Shown here: positions 1 through 7,569 of the stretch, in pieces
Layout: every line of letters begins with the position of its first letter
Numbering within the stretch: the stretch's first letter is position 1
NCBI GenBank assembly: GCA_905199445.1
Contig: CAJKGK010000037.1
Span: 1-20,540 of the forward strand
Length of the DNA: 20,540 bases
From: an uncultured Lachnospiraceae bacterium
GTDB lineage: Bacteria; Bacillota; Clostridia; Lachnospirales; Lachnospiraceae
Direction of reading: 5' to 3'
Made by a program: the position numbers and the translations under genes
The notes under the pieces: model-generated
Seen by the model: the letters and a program-made list of their open reading frames with translations, nothing else
Told to the model about the DNA's origin: nothing
Databases searched by the model: none

Positions 1-283
1 TGATCATGTTCTTAACGTAGTCAGCATGTCCTGGGCAGTCAACGTGAGCGTAGTGACGTTTGTCTGTCTGATATTCAACGTGAGATGTAGAAATTGTAAT
101 ACCACGTTCTCTTTCTTCTGGAGCTTTGTCGATATTTTCAAAGTCTACTTTTGCATTTCCGGCAACTCTTTCTGCCAGTACTTTTGTAATAGCAGCTGTT
201 AAAGTTGTTTTACCATGGTCAACGTGACCAATTGTACCGATATTACAATGTGGTTTGCTTCTGTCAAACTTAGCTTTTGCCAT
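1..283 (-). CDS. tuf: Elongation factor Tu, N-terminal part (runs off left edge)
   Basis: EF-Tu is the cytoplasmic GTPase that delivers aminoacyl-tRNA to the ribosomal A site. Only the first 94 codons are inside the window. The visible part opens MAKAKFDRSKPH and carries the P-loop GHVDHGKTT (about residues 19-27), the switch I end RGITI (about 60-64), and the G3 motif DCPGH followed by ADYVKNMI at the edge. The ATG at 281-283 has a strong TAAGGAGG ribosome binding site about 7 bases upstream. It is the last gene of the rpsL-rpsG-fusA-tuf order, 188 bp after fusA, and has its own well-formed promoter in that gap. The truncation comes from the window edge; there is no sign of a pseudogene. The C-terminal two domains cannot be checked. 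Confidence 0.97.
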   Translation of the reverse strand, partial: MAKAKFDRSKPHCNIGTIGHVDHGKTTLTAAITKVLAERVAGNAKVDFENIDKAPEERERGITISTSHVEYQTDKRHYAHVDCPGHADYVKNMI

Positions 284-307
284 TTTAAAAGTCCTCCTTA
301 AAATAAT

Positions 308-351
308 TACCCCATAGGCGAGGGTATATTGAATTATTTAAAATTCGCCTA
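308..351 (-). promoter_or_regulatory. tuf leader with two mutually exclusive hairpins
   Basis: In the tuf leader transcript, TAGGCGA (351-345) can pair with TCGCCTA (321-315), a perfect 7-bp stem. Alternatively TACCC (326-322) can pair with GGGTA (312-308). The loop of the second hairpin contains the 3' arm of the first, so both cannot form together. The second ends about 8 nt before the AAGGAGG ribosome binding site. This suggests a switch or stability element; no known family is recognised. Confidence 0.35.
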
Positions 352-361
352 GCTAAAATTA

Positions 362-390
362 ATTATATTGCATTTCAGCCATATATTCAA
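362..390 (-). promoter_or_regulatory. Internal promoter for tuf
   Basis: On the minus strand TTGAAT (385-390) is separated by exactly 17 bp from a perfect TATAAT (362-367). The predicted start point is near 355, giving a leader of about 70 nt before the tuf ATG at 283. A separate promoter lets EF-Tu be made in excess of EF-G and S12/S7, in line with the known higher demand for EF-Tu. Prediction is by motif only. Confidence 0.65.
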
Positions 391-428
391 GCAAAATTTA
401 ATACTTTGTAAAAAATAATGCCTGATTA

Positions 429-459
429 TATACCGGCTCCGTTCTGCGAAACCGGTATA
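429..459 (-). terminator. Hairpin after fusA (weak terminator or processing site)
   Basis: TATACCGG (429-436) and CCGGTATA (452-459) form a perfect 8-bp stem with a 15-nt loop, 12 bp after the fusA stop codon. The U-rich run (TTATTTTTTAC on the minus strand, near 410-420) is about 10 nt downstream and not adjacent, so this is not a textbook intrinsic terminator. Partial termination or RNA processing between fusA and the separately promoted tuf fits the position. Confidence 0.4.
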
Positions 460-471
460 CGCTTAAATCAA

Positions 472-2595
472 TTATTTTGTGTTATTCTTTGCAGCAATAA
501 CTTTTTCCTGAACGGACTTCGGAACCTGCTCATATTTTTCAAAGAACATGGAGTAGTTACCACGGCCCTGAGTCTTAGAACGCAGGTCTGTGGAGTAACC
601 GAACATTTCAGCAAGAGGAACATAAGCTTTAACCATCTTGCCGCCGCCGATATCGTCCATGCCTTCGATCCGTCCACGACGGGAGTTGATATCACCGATA
701 ACGTCACCCATGTATTCTTCAGGCATTGTTACTTCAACCTTCATAATCGGCTCAAGTAATACAGCGCCAGCTTTGTTCATAGCATCCTTGAAAGCCAGAG
801 AACCGGCGATGTGGAATGCCATTTCAGAAGAGTCGACTTCATGGTAGGAACCATCATAAACTGTCGCATGTACACCAAGTACAGGGAATCCGCCAAGGAT
901 ACCAGCTTTTGCAGCTTCTTCGATACCTTCGCCGACAGCAGGGATATATTCCTTAGGAATAGCACCACCAACGACTTCGGAATCGTACTTGAATGTTTCT
1001 TCACCATTAGGATCCATCGGCTCGAAACGTACTTTACAGTGACCATACTGACCACGACCACCGGACTGTTTTGCGTATTTGCTGTCTACAGAAACCGGTT
1101 TTGTAAATGTTTCTTTGTAAGCAACCTGAGGTGCACCTACATTGGCCTCTACTTTGAATTCACGAAGCAGACGGTCTACGATAATTTCAAGGTGAAGTTC
1201 ACCCATACCAGCAATAATTGTCTGTCCTGTTTCTGGATCCGTATGCGCCTTGAATGTCGGGTCTTCTTCAGCCAGTTTTGCAAGAGCTTCACCCATCTTA
1301 CCCTGACCAGCTTTGGTCTTAGGTTCGATTGCCAGCTCGATAACCGGTTCTGGGAATTCCATGGATTCAAGAATTACCGGATGCTGTTCATCACAGATTG
1401 TATCACCTGTTGTTGTGATTTTGAAACCAACAGCAGCGGCAATATCACCGGAATACACTTTATCAAGTTCATTACGTTTATTGGCATGCATCTGAAGGAT
1501 ACGGCCAACACGTTCTTTTTTATCTTTTGTAGAGTTGTATACATATGAACCGGAGTTCATTGTACCTGAATATACTCTGAAGAATGCCAGCTTACCAACG
1601 AATGGGTCTGTCATAATCTTAAATGCCAGAGCAGAGAAAGGTTCATCATCGGAAGAATGTCTTTCAATCTCATTTCCATCCATGTCCACACCTTTGATGG
1701 CAGGAACATCGATCGGAGACGGCATAAATTCAATGATTGCATCCAGAAGCTTCTGAACACCTTTGTTTCTGTAAGCTGTACCGCAGCATACAGGAACAGC
1801 CAGGCACTCACAAGTTGCTTTTCTTAAAGCAGCCTTCAGTGCATCAACAGAAGGTTCTTCACCTTCCAGATATTCCATCATTAAATCATCATCAAGTTCG
1901 CAGATCTTTTCAACAAGTTCTGTACGATAAAGTTCTGCGTCATCCTTCATATCTTCAGGGATATCTACGACGGAAATGTCATCGCCCTTATCATCATTAT
2001 AGATGTAGGCTTTCATTTCAAACAGGTCGATGATTCCTTTGAATTCATCTTCCTTGCCGATTGGCAGCTGAATGCAGATTGCATTCTTGCCAAGTCTGGT
2101 TTTAATCTGTTCAACCGCGCCGTAGAAGTTTGCACCTAAAATGTCCATCTTGTTAATGAAGGCCATACGAGGTACATTATATGTGTCAGCCTGACGCCAT
2201 ACATTTTCAGACTGAGGTTCAACACCGCCTTTGGCACAAAATACACCAACAGCACCGTCAAGCACACGAAGAGAACGTTCAACTTCTACTGTAAAGTCAA
2301 CGTGTCCCGGAGTATCAATGATATTGATACGATGTTCCAGGGCACCTGGCTTCGGCTTGCAGTTTTCCTGCAGTGTCCAGTGACATGTTGTGGCGGCTGA
2401 GGTGATTGTGATACCTCTTTCCTGTTCCTGCTCCATCCAGTCCATGGTTGCAGTACCTTCATGAGTATCACCAATCTTATAGTTTACACCGGTATAGTAA
2501 AGAATACGCTCTGTCGTCGTTGTCTTACCAGCGTCGATATGGGCCATAATACCAATGTTTCTGGTTCTCTCTAATGGATATTCTCTTCCAGCCAA
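472..2595 (-). CDS. fusA: Elongation factor G
   Basis: Ribosomal translocase GTPase, 707 aa, full length for bacterial EF-G. Visible motifs are P-loop AHIDAGKT (18-25), switch I RGITIT (60-65), G3 DTPGH (94-98) and G4 NKMD (148-151), followed by domains II to V including GGRGQYGH and the C-terminal GYSTDLRSKTQGRG. The start is TTG (CAA at 2593-2595 on the plus strand): no ATG precedes the conserved MAGREYPLERTRNIGI start, and AAGGAGG lies 8 nt upstream. It sits 44 bp after rpsG and is cotranscribed with it from the rpsL promoter. The region after switch I has the CHWTLQENCKPKPGALEHRI insertion-like stretch that I associate with Lachnospiraceae EF-G; this is recall, not a search. Confidence 0.98.
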   Translation of the reverse strand: MAGREYPLERTRNIGIMAHIDAGKTTTTERILYYTGVNYKIGDTHEGTATMDWMEQEQERGITITSAATTCHWTLQENCKPKPGALEHRINIIDTPGHVDFTVEVERSLRVLDGAVGVFCAKGGVEPQSENVWRQADTYNVPRMAFINKMDILGANFYGAVEQIKTRLGKNAICIQLPIGKEDEFKGIIDLFEMKAYIYNDDKGDDISVVDIPEDMKDDAELYRTELVEKICELDDDLMMEYLEGEEPSVDALKAALRKATCECLAVPVCCGTAYRNKGVQKLLDAIIEFMPSPIDVPAIKGVDMDGNEIERHSSDDEPFSALAFKIMTDPFVGKLAFFRVYSGTMNSGSYVYNSTKDKKERVGRILQMHANKRNELDKVYSGDIAAAVGFKITTTGDTICDEQHPVILESMEFPEPVIELAIEPKTKAGQGKMGEALAKLAEEDPTFKAHTDPETGQTIIAGMGELHLEIIVDRLLREFKVEANVGAPQVAYKETFTKPVSVDSKYAKQSGGRGQYGHCKVRFEPMDPNGEETFKYDSEVVGGAIPKEYIPAVGEGIEEAAKAGILGGFPVLGVHATVYDGSYHEVDSSEMAFHIAGSLAFKDAMNKAGAVLLEPIMKVEVTMPEEYMGDVIGDINSRRGRIEGMDDIGGGKMVKAYVPLAEMFGYSTDLRSKTQGRGNYSMFFEKYEQVPKSVQEKVIAAKNNTK

Positions 2596-2639
2596 GGATA
2601 ATTCCTCCTTATATCACTTAAGAAGCTAACAAAAGCAAA

Positions 2640-3110
2640 TTACCATCTGTAATGTGCAAATGCCTTGTTGGCTTCTGCCATTTTGTGCACATCTTCTTTC
2701 TTCTTTACAGATGCGCCTGTGTTGTTAGCTGCATCCATAATTTCGTTTGCCAGTCTTTCTTCCATTGTCTTTTCACCACGTTTACGTGAATACAATGTTA
2801 ACCAGCGAAGGCCTAAAGCCTGTCTTCTGTCAGCTCTGACTTCGATCGGCACCTGATATGTGGCACCACCGATACGTCTTGCTTTTACTTCAAGAACCGG
2901 CATAACGTTGTTCATAGCTTCTTCGAAAACCTCTAAAGCTTCCTTGCCAGTCTTTGCAGCAACTCTGTCAAATGCGCCGTATACGATTTTCTGAGCTACA
3001 CCTTTCTTACCGTCTAACATGATGTTGTTGATCAGTTTTGTGACGATTTTGCTGTTGTAGATCGGATCGGCTAATACGTCTCTTTTCTGAATATGTCCTT
3101 TTCTTGGCAC
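2640..3110 (-). CDS. rpsG: 30S ribosomal protein S7
   Basis: Primary 16S rRNA-binding protein that starts assembly of the 30S head domain. 156 aa, exactly the usual bacterial length. The sequence runs from (M)PRKGHIQKRDVLADP, through the RRIGGATYQVPIEVRADRRQ rRNA-binding strand, to HKMAEANKAFAHYRW. An open frame extends upstream to 3155, but the start is the GTG at 3108-3110: it gives the family's PRKG start and has AAGGAGGG about 7 nt upstream, whereas the extension (STYDLITFIKEGSN) is unlike S7. It lies between rpsL and fusA in the standard str order. The 168-bp gap before it contains a small palindrome that may be a leader structure. Confidence 0.98.
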   Translation of the reverse strand: MPRKGHIQKRDVLADPIYNSKIVTKLINNIMLDGKKGVAQKIVYGAFDRVAAKTGKEALEVFEEAMNNVMPVLEVKARRIGGATYQVPIEVRADRRQALGLRWLTLYSRKRGEKTMEERLANEIMDAANNTGASVKKKEDVHKMAEANKAFAHYRW

Positions 3111-3157
3111 GTTACTTCCCTCCTTAATAAATGTGATTAAATCATAGGTACTCACAG

Positions 3158-3173
3158 GGTATTTTTAAATACC
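3158..3173 (-). repeat. Palindrome in rpsL-rpsG gap
   Basis: GGTATTTTTAAATACC is a perfect 16-bp palindrome 48 bp upstream of the rpsG GTG. In transcript form it would be a short A/U-rich hairpin. In E. coli the rpsL-rpsG gap holds the S7 autoregulatory site; whether this structure does that here is inference, and its low GC argues for caution. Confidence 0.3.
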
Positions 3174-3278
3174 GAAATGTGTTCGCGCTCGAATTGCTCT
3201 ATTTATAAACCTGCAACCTTTTTGTTACTCTGGTAAAATAATGCTACATTCGTTCGCAATAGTACAGATTGAAAACAA

Positions 3279-3701
3279 TTACTTCTTAGCGTCCTTAGGT
3301 CTCTTAGCACCATATTTGGAACGAGCCTGACGTCTCTTTGCAACACCTGCTGTATCAAGTGTACCACGGATAATGTGATATCTTGTACCTGGTAAGTCCT
3401 TAACACGGCCACCACGAATCAGAACAACGCTATGTTCCTGAAGGTTATGACCTTCACCTGGGATGTAGCTTGTTACTTCGATTCCGTTGGACAGACGAAC
3501 TCTGGCGATCTTTCTAAGAGCTGAGTTAGGTTTTTTAGGAGTAGCTGTTTTAACTGCAGTACACACACCACGTTTCTGAGGAGAGGACATATCTGTTGTC
3601 TTCTTGTGCAGAGAGTTGTAGCTCTTCTGAAGAGCTGGTGCTGTGGATTTCTTCTCTACAGTCTGTCTTCCTTTTCTTACTAACTGGTTAAATGTTGGCA
3701 T
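3279..3701 (-). CDS. rpsL: 30S ribosomal protein S12
   Basis: Decoding-centre protein of the small subunit, 140 aa, the long Firmicutes form with extra residues near positions 15-30. It begins MPTFNQLVRKGRQ. The ATG at 3699-3701 follows GCAGGAGGTGAAAATA, so the open frame's upstream extension to 3749 is rejected. The streptomycin-contact loops are wild type: PKKPNSALRK has lysine at position 56 and GGRVKDLPG has lysine at 101, the equivalents of E. coli K42 and K87. The aspartate (D102) that is methylthiolated in many bacteria is present. It is the first gene of the str operon. Confidence 0.98.
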   Translation of the reverse strand: MPTFNQLVRKGRQTVEKKSTAPALQKSYNSLHKKTTDMSSPQKRGVCTAVKTATPKKPNSALRKIARVRLSNGIEVTSYIPGEGHNLQEHSVVLIRGGRVKDLPGTRYHIIRGTLDTAGVAKRRQARSKYGAKRPKDAKK

Positions 3702-3737
3702 TATTTTCACCTCCTGCGAAATTTTAAACTCTGGTTG

Positions 3738-3759
3738 CCGAAAAATCATTCTTCTTCGG
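3738..3759 (-). promoter_or_regulatory. Hairpin in the rpsL 5' leader
   Basis: In the transcript CCGAAGAA (3759-3752) pairs with TTTTTCGG (3745-3738), 8 bp including one G-U pair, with loop GAATGA. It lies about 37 nt upstream of the rpsL ATG and about 35 nt after the predicted transcription start. It could be a target for ribosomal-protein feedback, but no known leader family is recognised. Confidence 0.3.
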
Positions 3760-3801
3760 TTCGAATGTGCATGAAATATGTCTACTTACGCACACTCATT
3801 G

Positions 3802-3830
3802 AGTATACCAACTCTTTGCATCATTGTCAA
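3802..3830 (-). promoter_or_regulatory. str operon promoter (upstream of rpsL)
   Basis: The minus strand reads TTGACA (3825-3830), 17 bp, then TATACT (3802-3807). This is a perfect -35, optimal spacing and a five-of-six -10, as expected for a ribosomal protein operon. The predicted start near 3795 gives a leader of about 94 nt before rpsL. Confidence 0.85.
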
Positions 3831-3859
3831 TCAGATTTTTTCACCAAACCTGTCTAAAA

Positions 3860-3873
3860 TTTTGCCCGCAAAA
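3860..3873 (-). terminator. Possible weak terminator after the M20 peptidase gene
   Basis: On the minus strand TTTTG-CGGG-CAAAA is followed directly by TTTTAG. The stem is only 5 bp and A/U-rich, but it sits about 20 bp after the peptidase stop codon and before the str promoter, which is where a terminator is needed. Nothing better is visible in the 3831-3893 gap. Confidence 0.3.
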
Positions 3874-3893
3874 AGGGAAAATATACAAAGTAT

Positions 3894-5042
3894 TCATAAT
3901 TTTTCCTCAAAATATCGATTCACCGCCGCCATGGCAATGCAAAAGCCTTCCTCCACACTGTCCAGATTCACCCACTCCTCTCTTGTATGGGCGCCGCCGC
4001 CCCGAATGGTACCAAAAGTATTGGCCAAAATCCCCATAGAAAGCGGAATATTTGCATCCGTAGATCCATCCCCTGGCATCCATGTCTCTCCGGTAAAATA
4101 AGAAATCATATCCAGATTGGCCTTTGTAAAAGCTTCCAGACTGGCGGCATTGACATCCCCGTTACACGGCCGGATGCCCTTAACCTCCACTTCCACGGCA
4201 ATACCCATATGGCGGTACATTTCTATAACCGAATAGAAGAACTCTTCCATCTCCTTAAGGCAGTCCCGGTCTACGGAACGAAATTCATAAAGCATGGTCG
4301 CTTCCTGGGCAATGGAATTGACTGTTGTCCCGCCCTGAATGGTTCCTACATTATAAGTTGTCTTTTCCGTTTTAGGTACTTCTTTTGTATATAAATCCTT
4401 AATCATGGAAGACAGATAATAAATCGCATTTTTATTGCCGAATTTTCCATAGGAATGTCCGCCCTCGGTCTTTACGGTAACCTTATAGCGCTGAGAGCCT
4501 ACGGCTCTGGCCGTCACGCCGCCTGTATATCCGTCAAAAGATATAAATTCACGGATTCGTCCCTTAAAGGCCTCCATCACGGCTTTTGTTCCCTCCAGAT
4601 TTCCCAGTCCTTCCTCGCAGGCATTGGCAACAAATAAAACACCGCATTTTGCCTTCATATTATTTTGAATCATATATTTGACACACATCAGCAACTGAAC
4701 CAGATTTGCCGTGTCATCACCGATCCCCGGCGCAAACATTTTACCGTCGCTGATATATAGCGGAAGCGGCTGCGTATCTGGAAAAACAATATCCATATGA
4801 GCCATGATCACCACAATATCTTCTGTTTCATCTGTGATATTCACCGGATAAATCACATTTTTGGCACTGTCAATATAAACATGCGCCGCACCTGCGGCCT
4901 CCAGCCATTTTTTTACAAAATCCGCCCGCGCATCCTCCTGATGGGAAGGTGCAGGAATTTTCCCCAGACTTGCCAAAAGGCTGATATTCTCCTCCAGATG
5001 TTCTTTAATATAAATCTGCTGTTTTTCTGTGATATACTCCAT
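3894..5042 (-). CDS. M20-family metallopeptidase (dipeptidase/deacylase type)
   Basis: Predicted cytoplasmic di-zinc amidohydrolase of the M20 clan, 382 aa, with no signal peptide. Candidate metal ligands are in the usual order: HMD (H82, D84), GIGDD (D109), the catalytic-ligand pair ACEEG (E143-E144), SFDG (D170) and GGGAHT (H352). The dimerisation 'lid' domain lies roughly at 185-295 with the typical GGHSYGKFGNKNA entry. The ATG at 5042 has AGGGGA about 9 nt upstream. It is the last gene of a three-gene operon, 38 bp after the Gfo/Idh/MocA gene. M20 enzymes cut dipeptides, N-acyl amino acids or carbamoyl compounds, and sequence alone does not tell which. It resembles PepT-like and 'M20/M25/M40' annotations more than DapE or ArgE, but I would not assign a symbol. 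Confidence 0.88.
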   Translation of the reverse strand: MEYITEKQQIYIKEHLEENISLLASLGKIPAPSHQEDARADFVKKWLEAAGAAHVYIDSAKNVIYPVNITDETEDIVVIMAHMDIVFPDTQPLPLYISDGKMFAPGIGDDTANLVQLLMCVKYMIQNNMKAKCGVLFVANACEEGLGNLEGTKAVMEAFKGRIREFISFDGYTGGVTARAVGSQRYKVTVKTEGGHSYGKFGNKNAIYYLSSMIKDLYTKEVPKTEKTTYNVGTIQGGTTVNSIAQEATMLYEFRSVDRDCLKEMEEFFYSVIEMYRHMGIAVEVEVKGIRPCNGDVNAASLEAFTKANLDMISYFTGETWMPGDGSTDANIPLSMGILANTFGTIRGGGAHTREEWVNLDSVEEGFCIAMAAVNRYFEEKL

Positions 5043-5080
5043 CGTTTTTATCCCCTGTCATCTATGTTTCATACTTTATG

Positions 5081-6100
5081 TCAATGTATGGCTTCCTGAT
5101 CGGCCGGAAATATGATTCCAGCCTTTGTTCTGGCATCTTCCAGAACTTCCATCACCTGAAGCGTCAGATCCAGACGCCTGTAACATTCATCCAGGTCATT
5201 TTTGCCCAACAGCTCAGACAGCCCCAACAGCTCATAATACCACTGATGACCATCCGGCTGACGATTCATCGTCCTTACCTGTCCTGATGAGCGAATCACA
5301 ACCTGAACCTGTTCCAGCGCATTGGGTGAACCCGGCACATAGATCCACCCCTGCTCACCTTCAATCTGAAAGAAATTTTCTCCGCATGTATCCTTTGCGC
5401 CGGTACACTGGCACACAAAATCCTGATATTTCATGACCAGAATTCCTGAAGTATCAATCTCGGACGCGAAGGCTGGATTTGGCACGGGTGTCAGATTAGG
5501 AAAATAGTGAACCGACAGGGGCGCACCAAACAATGCCATCACAAGGTACATATTGTACACATTAATATCCATCAGAGCACCGCCTGAATAGGCCGGATTA
5601 AACACATTCGGTATCTCCCCGTTTAAAAACAGATCATACCTGCTGGAATACTGGCTAAAATTGCTCATGACAAGACGGATTCGCCCGATTTGAGGCAAGC
5701 ATTCTCTGATCGCCTCCAGGTTTGGGGAATAGGTGGTTGTAATCGCTTCCAGTAAAAACAATCCCCTGGATCTGGCCAGATCGGAAAGCATTTTAGCCTC
5801 CTTTAAGGTTGTCGTAAACGGTTTTTCACAAATCACATGTTTCCCCGCCAAAAGGGCAGCTCTGGCCTGCCGGAAATGAAGGCTGTTGGGTGATGCAATA
5901 TAAACGCACTCAATTTCCTCGTCTTTAAACAACGTTTCCAGGCAGTCATAAACTCTGGAAATTCCAAATTTCCCGCCAAAGGCCCGACCTTTTTCCATAC
6001 TTCGTGAATACACTGCCACCGGCTGAATGTGCTTCGTTTTTAATGCACTTTCTATAAATTTCTCCACAATCATTCCTGAACCAATAGTTGCAACTTTCAT
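5081..6100 (-). CDS. Gfo/Idh/MocA-family NAD(P)-dependent oxidoreductase
   Basis: 339 aa. The N-terminal Rossmann fold has the dinucleotide motif GSGMI (7-11). EKP (92-94) supplies the conserved lysine K93, and the C-terminal alpha/beta substrate domain begins near 125. GGALMDINVYNMY (173-185) holds the D178 and Y182 positions normally used for catalysis. The family oxidises or reduces hydroxyls of sugars, inositols and related polyols with NAD(P). The ATG at 6098-6100 is chosen because AAGGAGG lies 8 nt upstream and the product begins MKVATIGSG. An in-frame extension to 6130 would only overlap the preceding gene. The ribosome binding site overlaps the TAA stop of the upstream glycoside hydrolase (13-bp gap), so the two are translationally linked and probably act on the same sugar. 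The substrate is unknown. Confidence 0.9.
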   Translation of the reverse strand: MKVATIGSGMIVEKFIESALKTKHIQPVAVYSRSMEKGRAFGGKFGISRVYDCLETLFKDEEIECVYIASPNSLHFRQARAALLAGKHVICEKPFTTTLKEAKMLSDLARSRGLFLLEAITTTYSPNLEAIRECLPQIGRIRLVMSNFSQYSSRYDLFLNGEIPNVFNPAYSGGALMDINVYNMYLVMALFGAPLSVHYFPNLTPVPNPAFASEIDTSGILVMKYQDFVCQCTGAKDTCGENFFQIEGEQGWIYVPGSPNALEQVQVVIRSSGQVRTMNRQPDGHQWYYELLGLSELLGKNDLDECYRRLDLTLQVMEVLEDARTKAGIIFPADQEAIH

Positions 6101-6113
6101 AATTAAGACCTCC

Positions 6114-7445
6114 TTACGGTCTGCACCCAATCATTAAAGCATCTTCCGTACAGCTGTTAAGGGCAAACCATGTATATGTTCCATCGAATTTCCATGAAAT
6201 ATTTTTCCAGCTTCTTTGCTTTAAATCGATGATTTTAAAATCATAAGCCGACCAGTCCGCTTTTACTCTGACCACAGTATTATATGGAAGATACATCAGT
6301 ATACAACCGTGGTCGCCAGTCTGGGCCACGCGAATATCCTGTACCCCGCTTTCCTTTATACCCTGTATGCTTAGTGTATTTTCAATCACAAGCCTGTCAT
6401 TGACAGGCTCCAGCGGAAACAGTTCATGTGCCTCAAAATAAGTTTTGGCGAAAGCAAAGTCATCGGCGCCTTCCAGCCCAAGAGCATCGCTCCAATTCAG
6501 AGACAGATCAAAGCCTCCAAAATTTAATTCATCCGGCAGACACTCATACTGATCTTTTAAATCGCTCCAATTCCAGATCCCATAAGCGCCATAAGTTATA
6601 CCGGCACAGGCACCGGAAAGTAAACTCTGCCATAACGCACGCCTTACATCGCCTCTGTGCCACCGTCCATACGCAAACTGCCAGCCCATCTCCTCATAAA
6701 CCGGCTCTGCATTAATCACTGGTCGAACCGGCTGTATATCATAAAAATTTTTTGCCGTCAAATAAGCATTTTTCTGATGCTTCACCGCATGGCCGGACTG
6801 ATATGTATAAAAATCCAGCATCTTATGATTTAAAAACTCCGGCGGCAGCATTTTTTCATCCCCTGAAATATGCATGGCCGTTAAAGAATCCGGGCTGTTC
6901 TTTTTCACGGTTTCCAGCCCCATCGCATAAAACGGATTGGCTTTTGGTGAAAAATTGGTATCCCCGCTTATAAAATAAACCGGCGTATATTTTTTAAATC
7001 GTTTTGTAACATAATCCGCATATTGCCGGGCCTCTGCCATTGTCAAAAGCCCCTGTTTTGAAAAGCTGCCGCCCCATGTGCCTTCTATGTAATTACACCA
7101 CAACAGGGTAAGTACCGGAATCATGCCAGCCTCAGTGAGCACGTCCAACATCCGGCATGCCCGGTCAAAATAAGACACATTATAAAGGCTGTAATCATAG
7201 GTTCCATCGTTCCGCACCGCAAATGGATGGATATTCAGCCTGGAATGGCTTCGGTCCCACTGAGGCAGAATATTTAGCTGAACAGCATTAAACCCCTGCC
7301 TTTTTCTGTATGCAACATACGTTTCCCACGCCGATTCTGATGCATTGGCAAATGCACTCCACGCGGTATCGGCCAGATAGAAAAAAGGCCTGCCGTCCTT
7401 AATAAAATACCGCCCGTCTTCTGAAATTTTTAAAATCCCCATCAT
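6114..7445 (-). CDS. DUF4038 / GH140-like glycoside hydrolase
   Basis: 443 aa, no signal peptide, so it should act on imported oligosaccharides. The sequence fits the DUF4038 (apiosidase-like, GH140-related) TIM barrel: early ...DGRPFFYLADTAW, then YFISGDTNF near 158-166 and INAEPVYEE near 245-253, where D and E are the likely acid/base and nucleophile. A C-terminal beta domain from about 350 (CILMYLPYNTVVRVKADW...) resembles the putative collagen-binding domain usually paired with DUF4038. GGAG precedes two adjacent ATGs (7443-7445 and 7440-7442), and an in-frame TTG at 7448 is also possible. It is the first gene of the operon with the oxidoreductase and the M20 peptidase. GH140 members characterised so far remove apiose from rhamnogalacturonan II; extending that substrate to this protein is not justified without a phylogeny. 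Confidence 0.82.
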   Translation of the reverse strand: MMGILKISEDGRYFIKDGRPFFYLADTAWSAFANASESAWETYVAYRKRQGFNAVQLNILPQWDRSHSRLNIHPFAVRNDGTYDYSLYNVSYFDRACRMLDVLTEAGMIPVLTLLWCNYIEGTWGGSFSKQGLLTMAEARQYADYVTKRFKKYTPVYFISGDTNFSPKANPFYAMGLETVKKNSPDSLTAMHISGDEKMLPPEFLNHKMLDFYTYQSGHAVKHQKNAYLTAKNFYDIQPVRPVINAEPVYEEMGWQFAYGRWHRGDVRRALWQSLLSGACAGITYGAYGIWNWSDLKDQYECLPDELNFGGFDLSLNWSDALGLEGADDFAFAKTYFEAHELFPLEPVNDRLVIENTLSIQGIKESGVQDIRVAQTGDHGCILMYLPYNTVVRVKADWSAYDFKIIDLKQRSWKNISWKFDGTYTWFALNSCTEDALMIGCRP

Positions 7446-7513
7446 CAATTCTCCTTTAATTAATAAAATCCCCCATGAAAATCTACACCGTATTCCTTTG
7501 GGTATCTTTTGAA

Positions 7514-7519
7514 ATTATA
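7514..7519 (-). promoter_or_regulatory. -10 box of the glycoside hydrolase operon
   Basis: A perfect TATAAT on the minus strand, 68 bp before the GH start codon. At 17 bp the -35 position reads ACTCGA, which does not match consensus, so the promoter may need an activator. No other promoter is seen in the 7446-7569 gap, and no terminator for the upstream Crp/Fnr gene is visible there. Confidence 0.4.
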
Positions 7520-7569
7520 TCGTATATACCGCTTTATCGAGTAATGCTTTCAATGTCTTAATTCAAAAA

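Noticed and set aside
811..1548. 245-codon plus-strand frame opposite fusA and other long antisense frames
   Set aside because: They lie opposite highly conserved genes, have no ribosome binding site and encode no recognisable protein; they are shadows of the real coding strand.
3111..3155. Longer S7 reading frame starting at 3155
   Set aside because: The extra residues do not resemble S7, while the GTG at 3110 has a strong ribosome binding site and gives the standard PRKG start and 156-aa length.
3702..3749. Longer S12 reading frame starting at 3749
   Set aside because: The extension contains the ribosome binding site of the true ATG at 3701 and does not resemble S12.
6101..6130. Upstream start for the Gfo/Idh/MocA gene
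   Set aside because: It would overlap the glycoside hydrolase end and include the AAGGAGG site used by the ATG at 6100.
7532..7557. Catabolite repression (cre) site upstream of the glycoside hydrolase operon (TGAAAGCATTACTC on the minus strand)
   Set aside because: The left half matches but the central CG and the right half do not fit the cre consensus.
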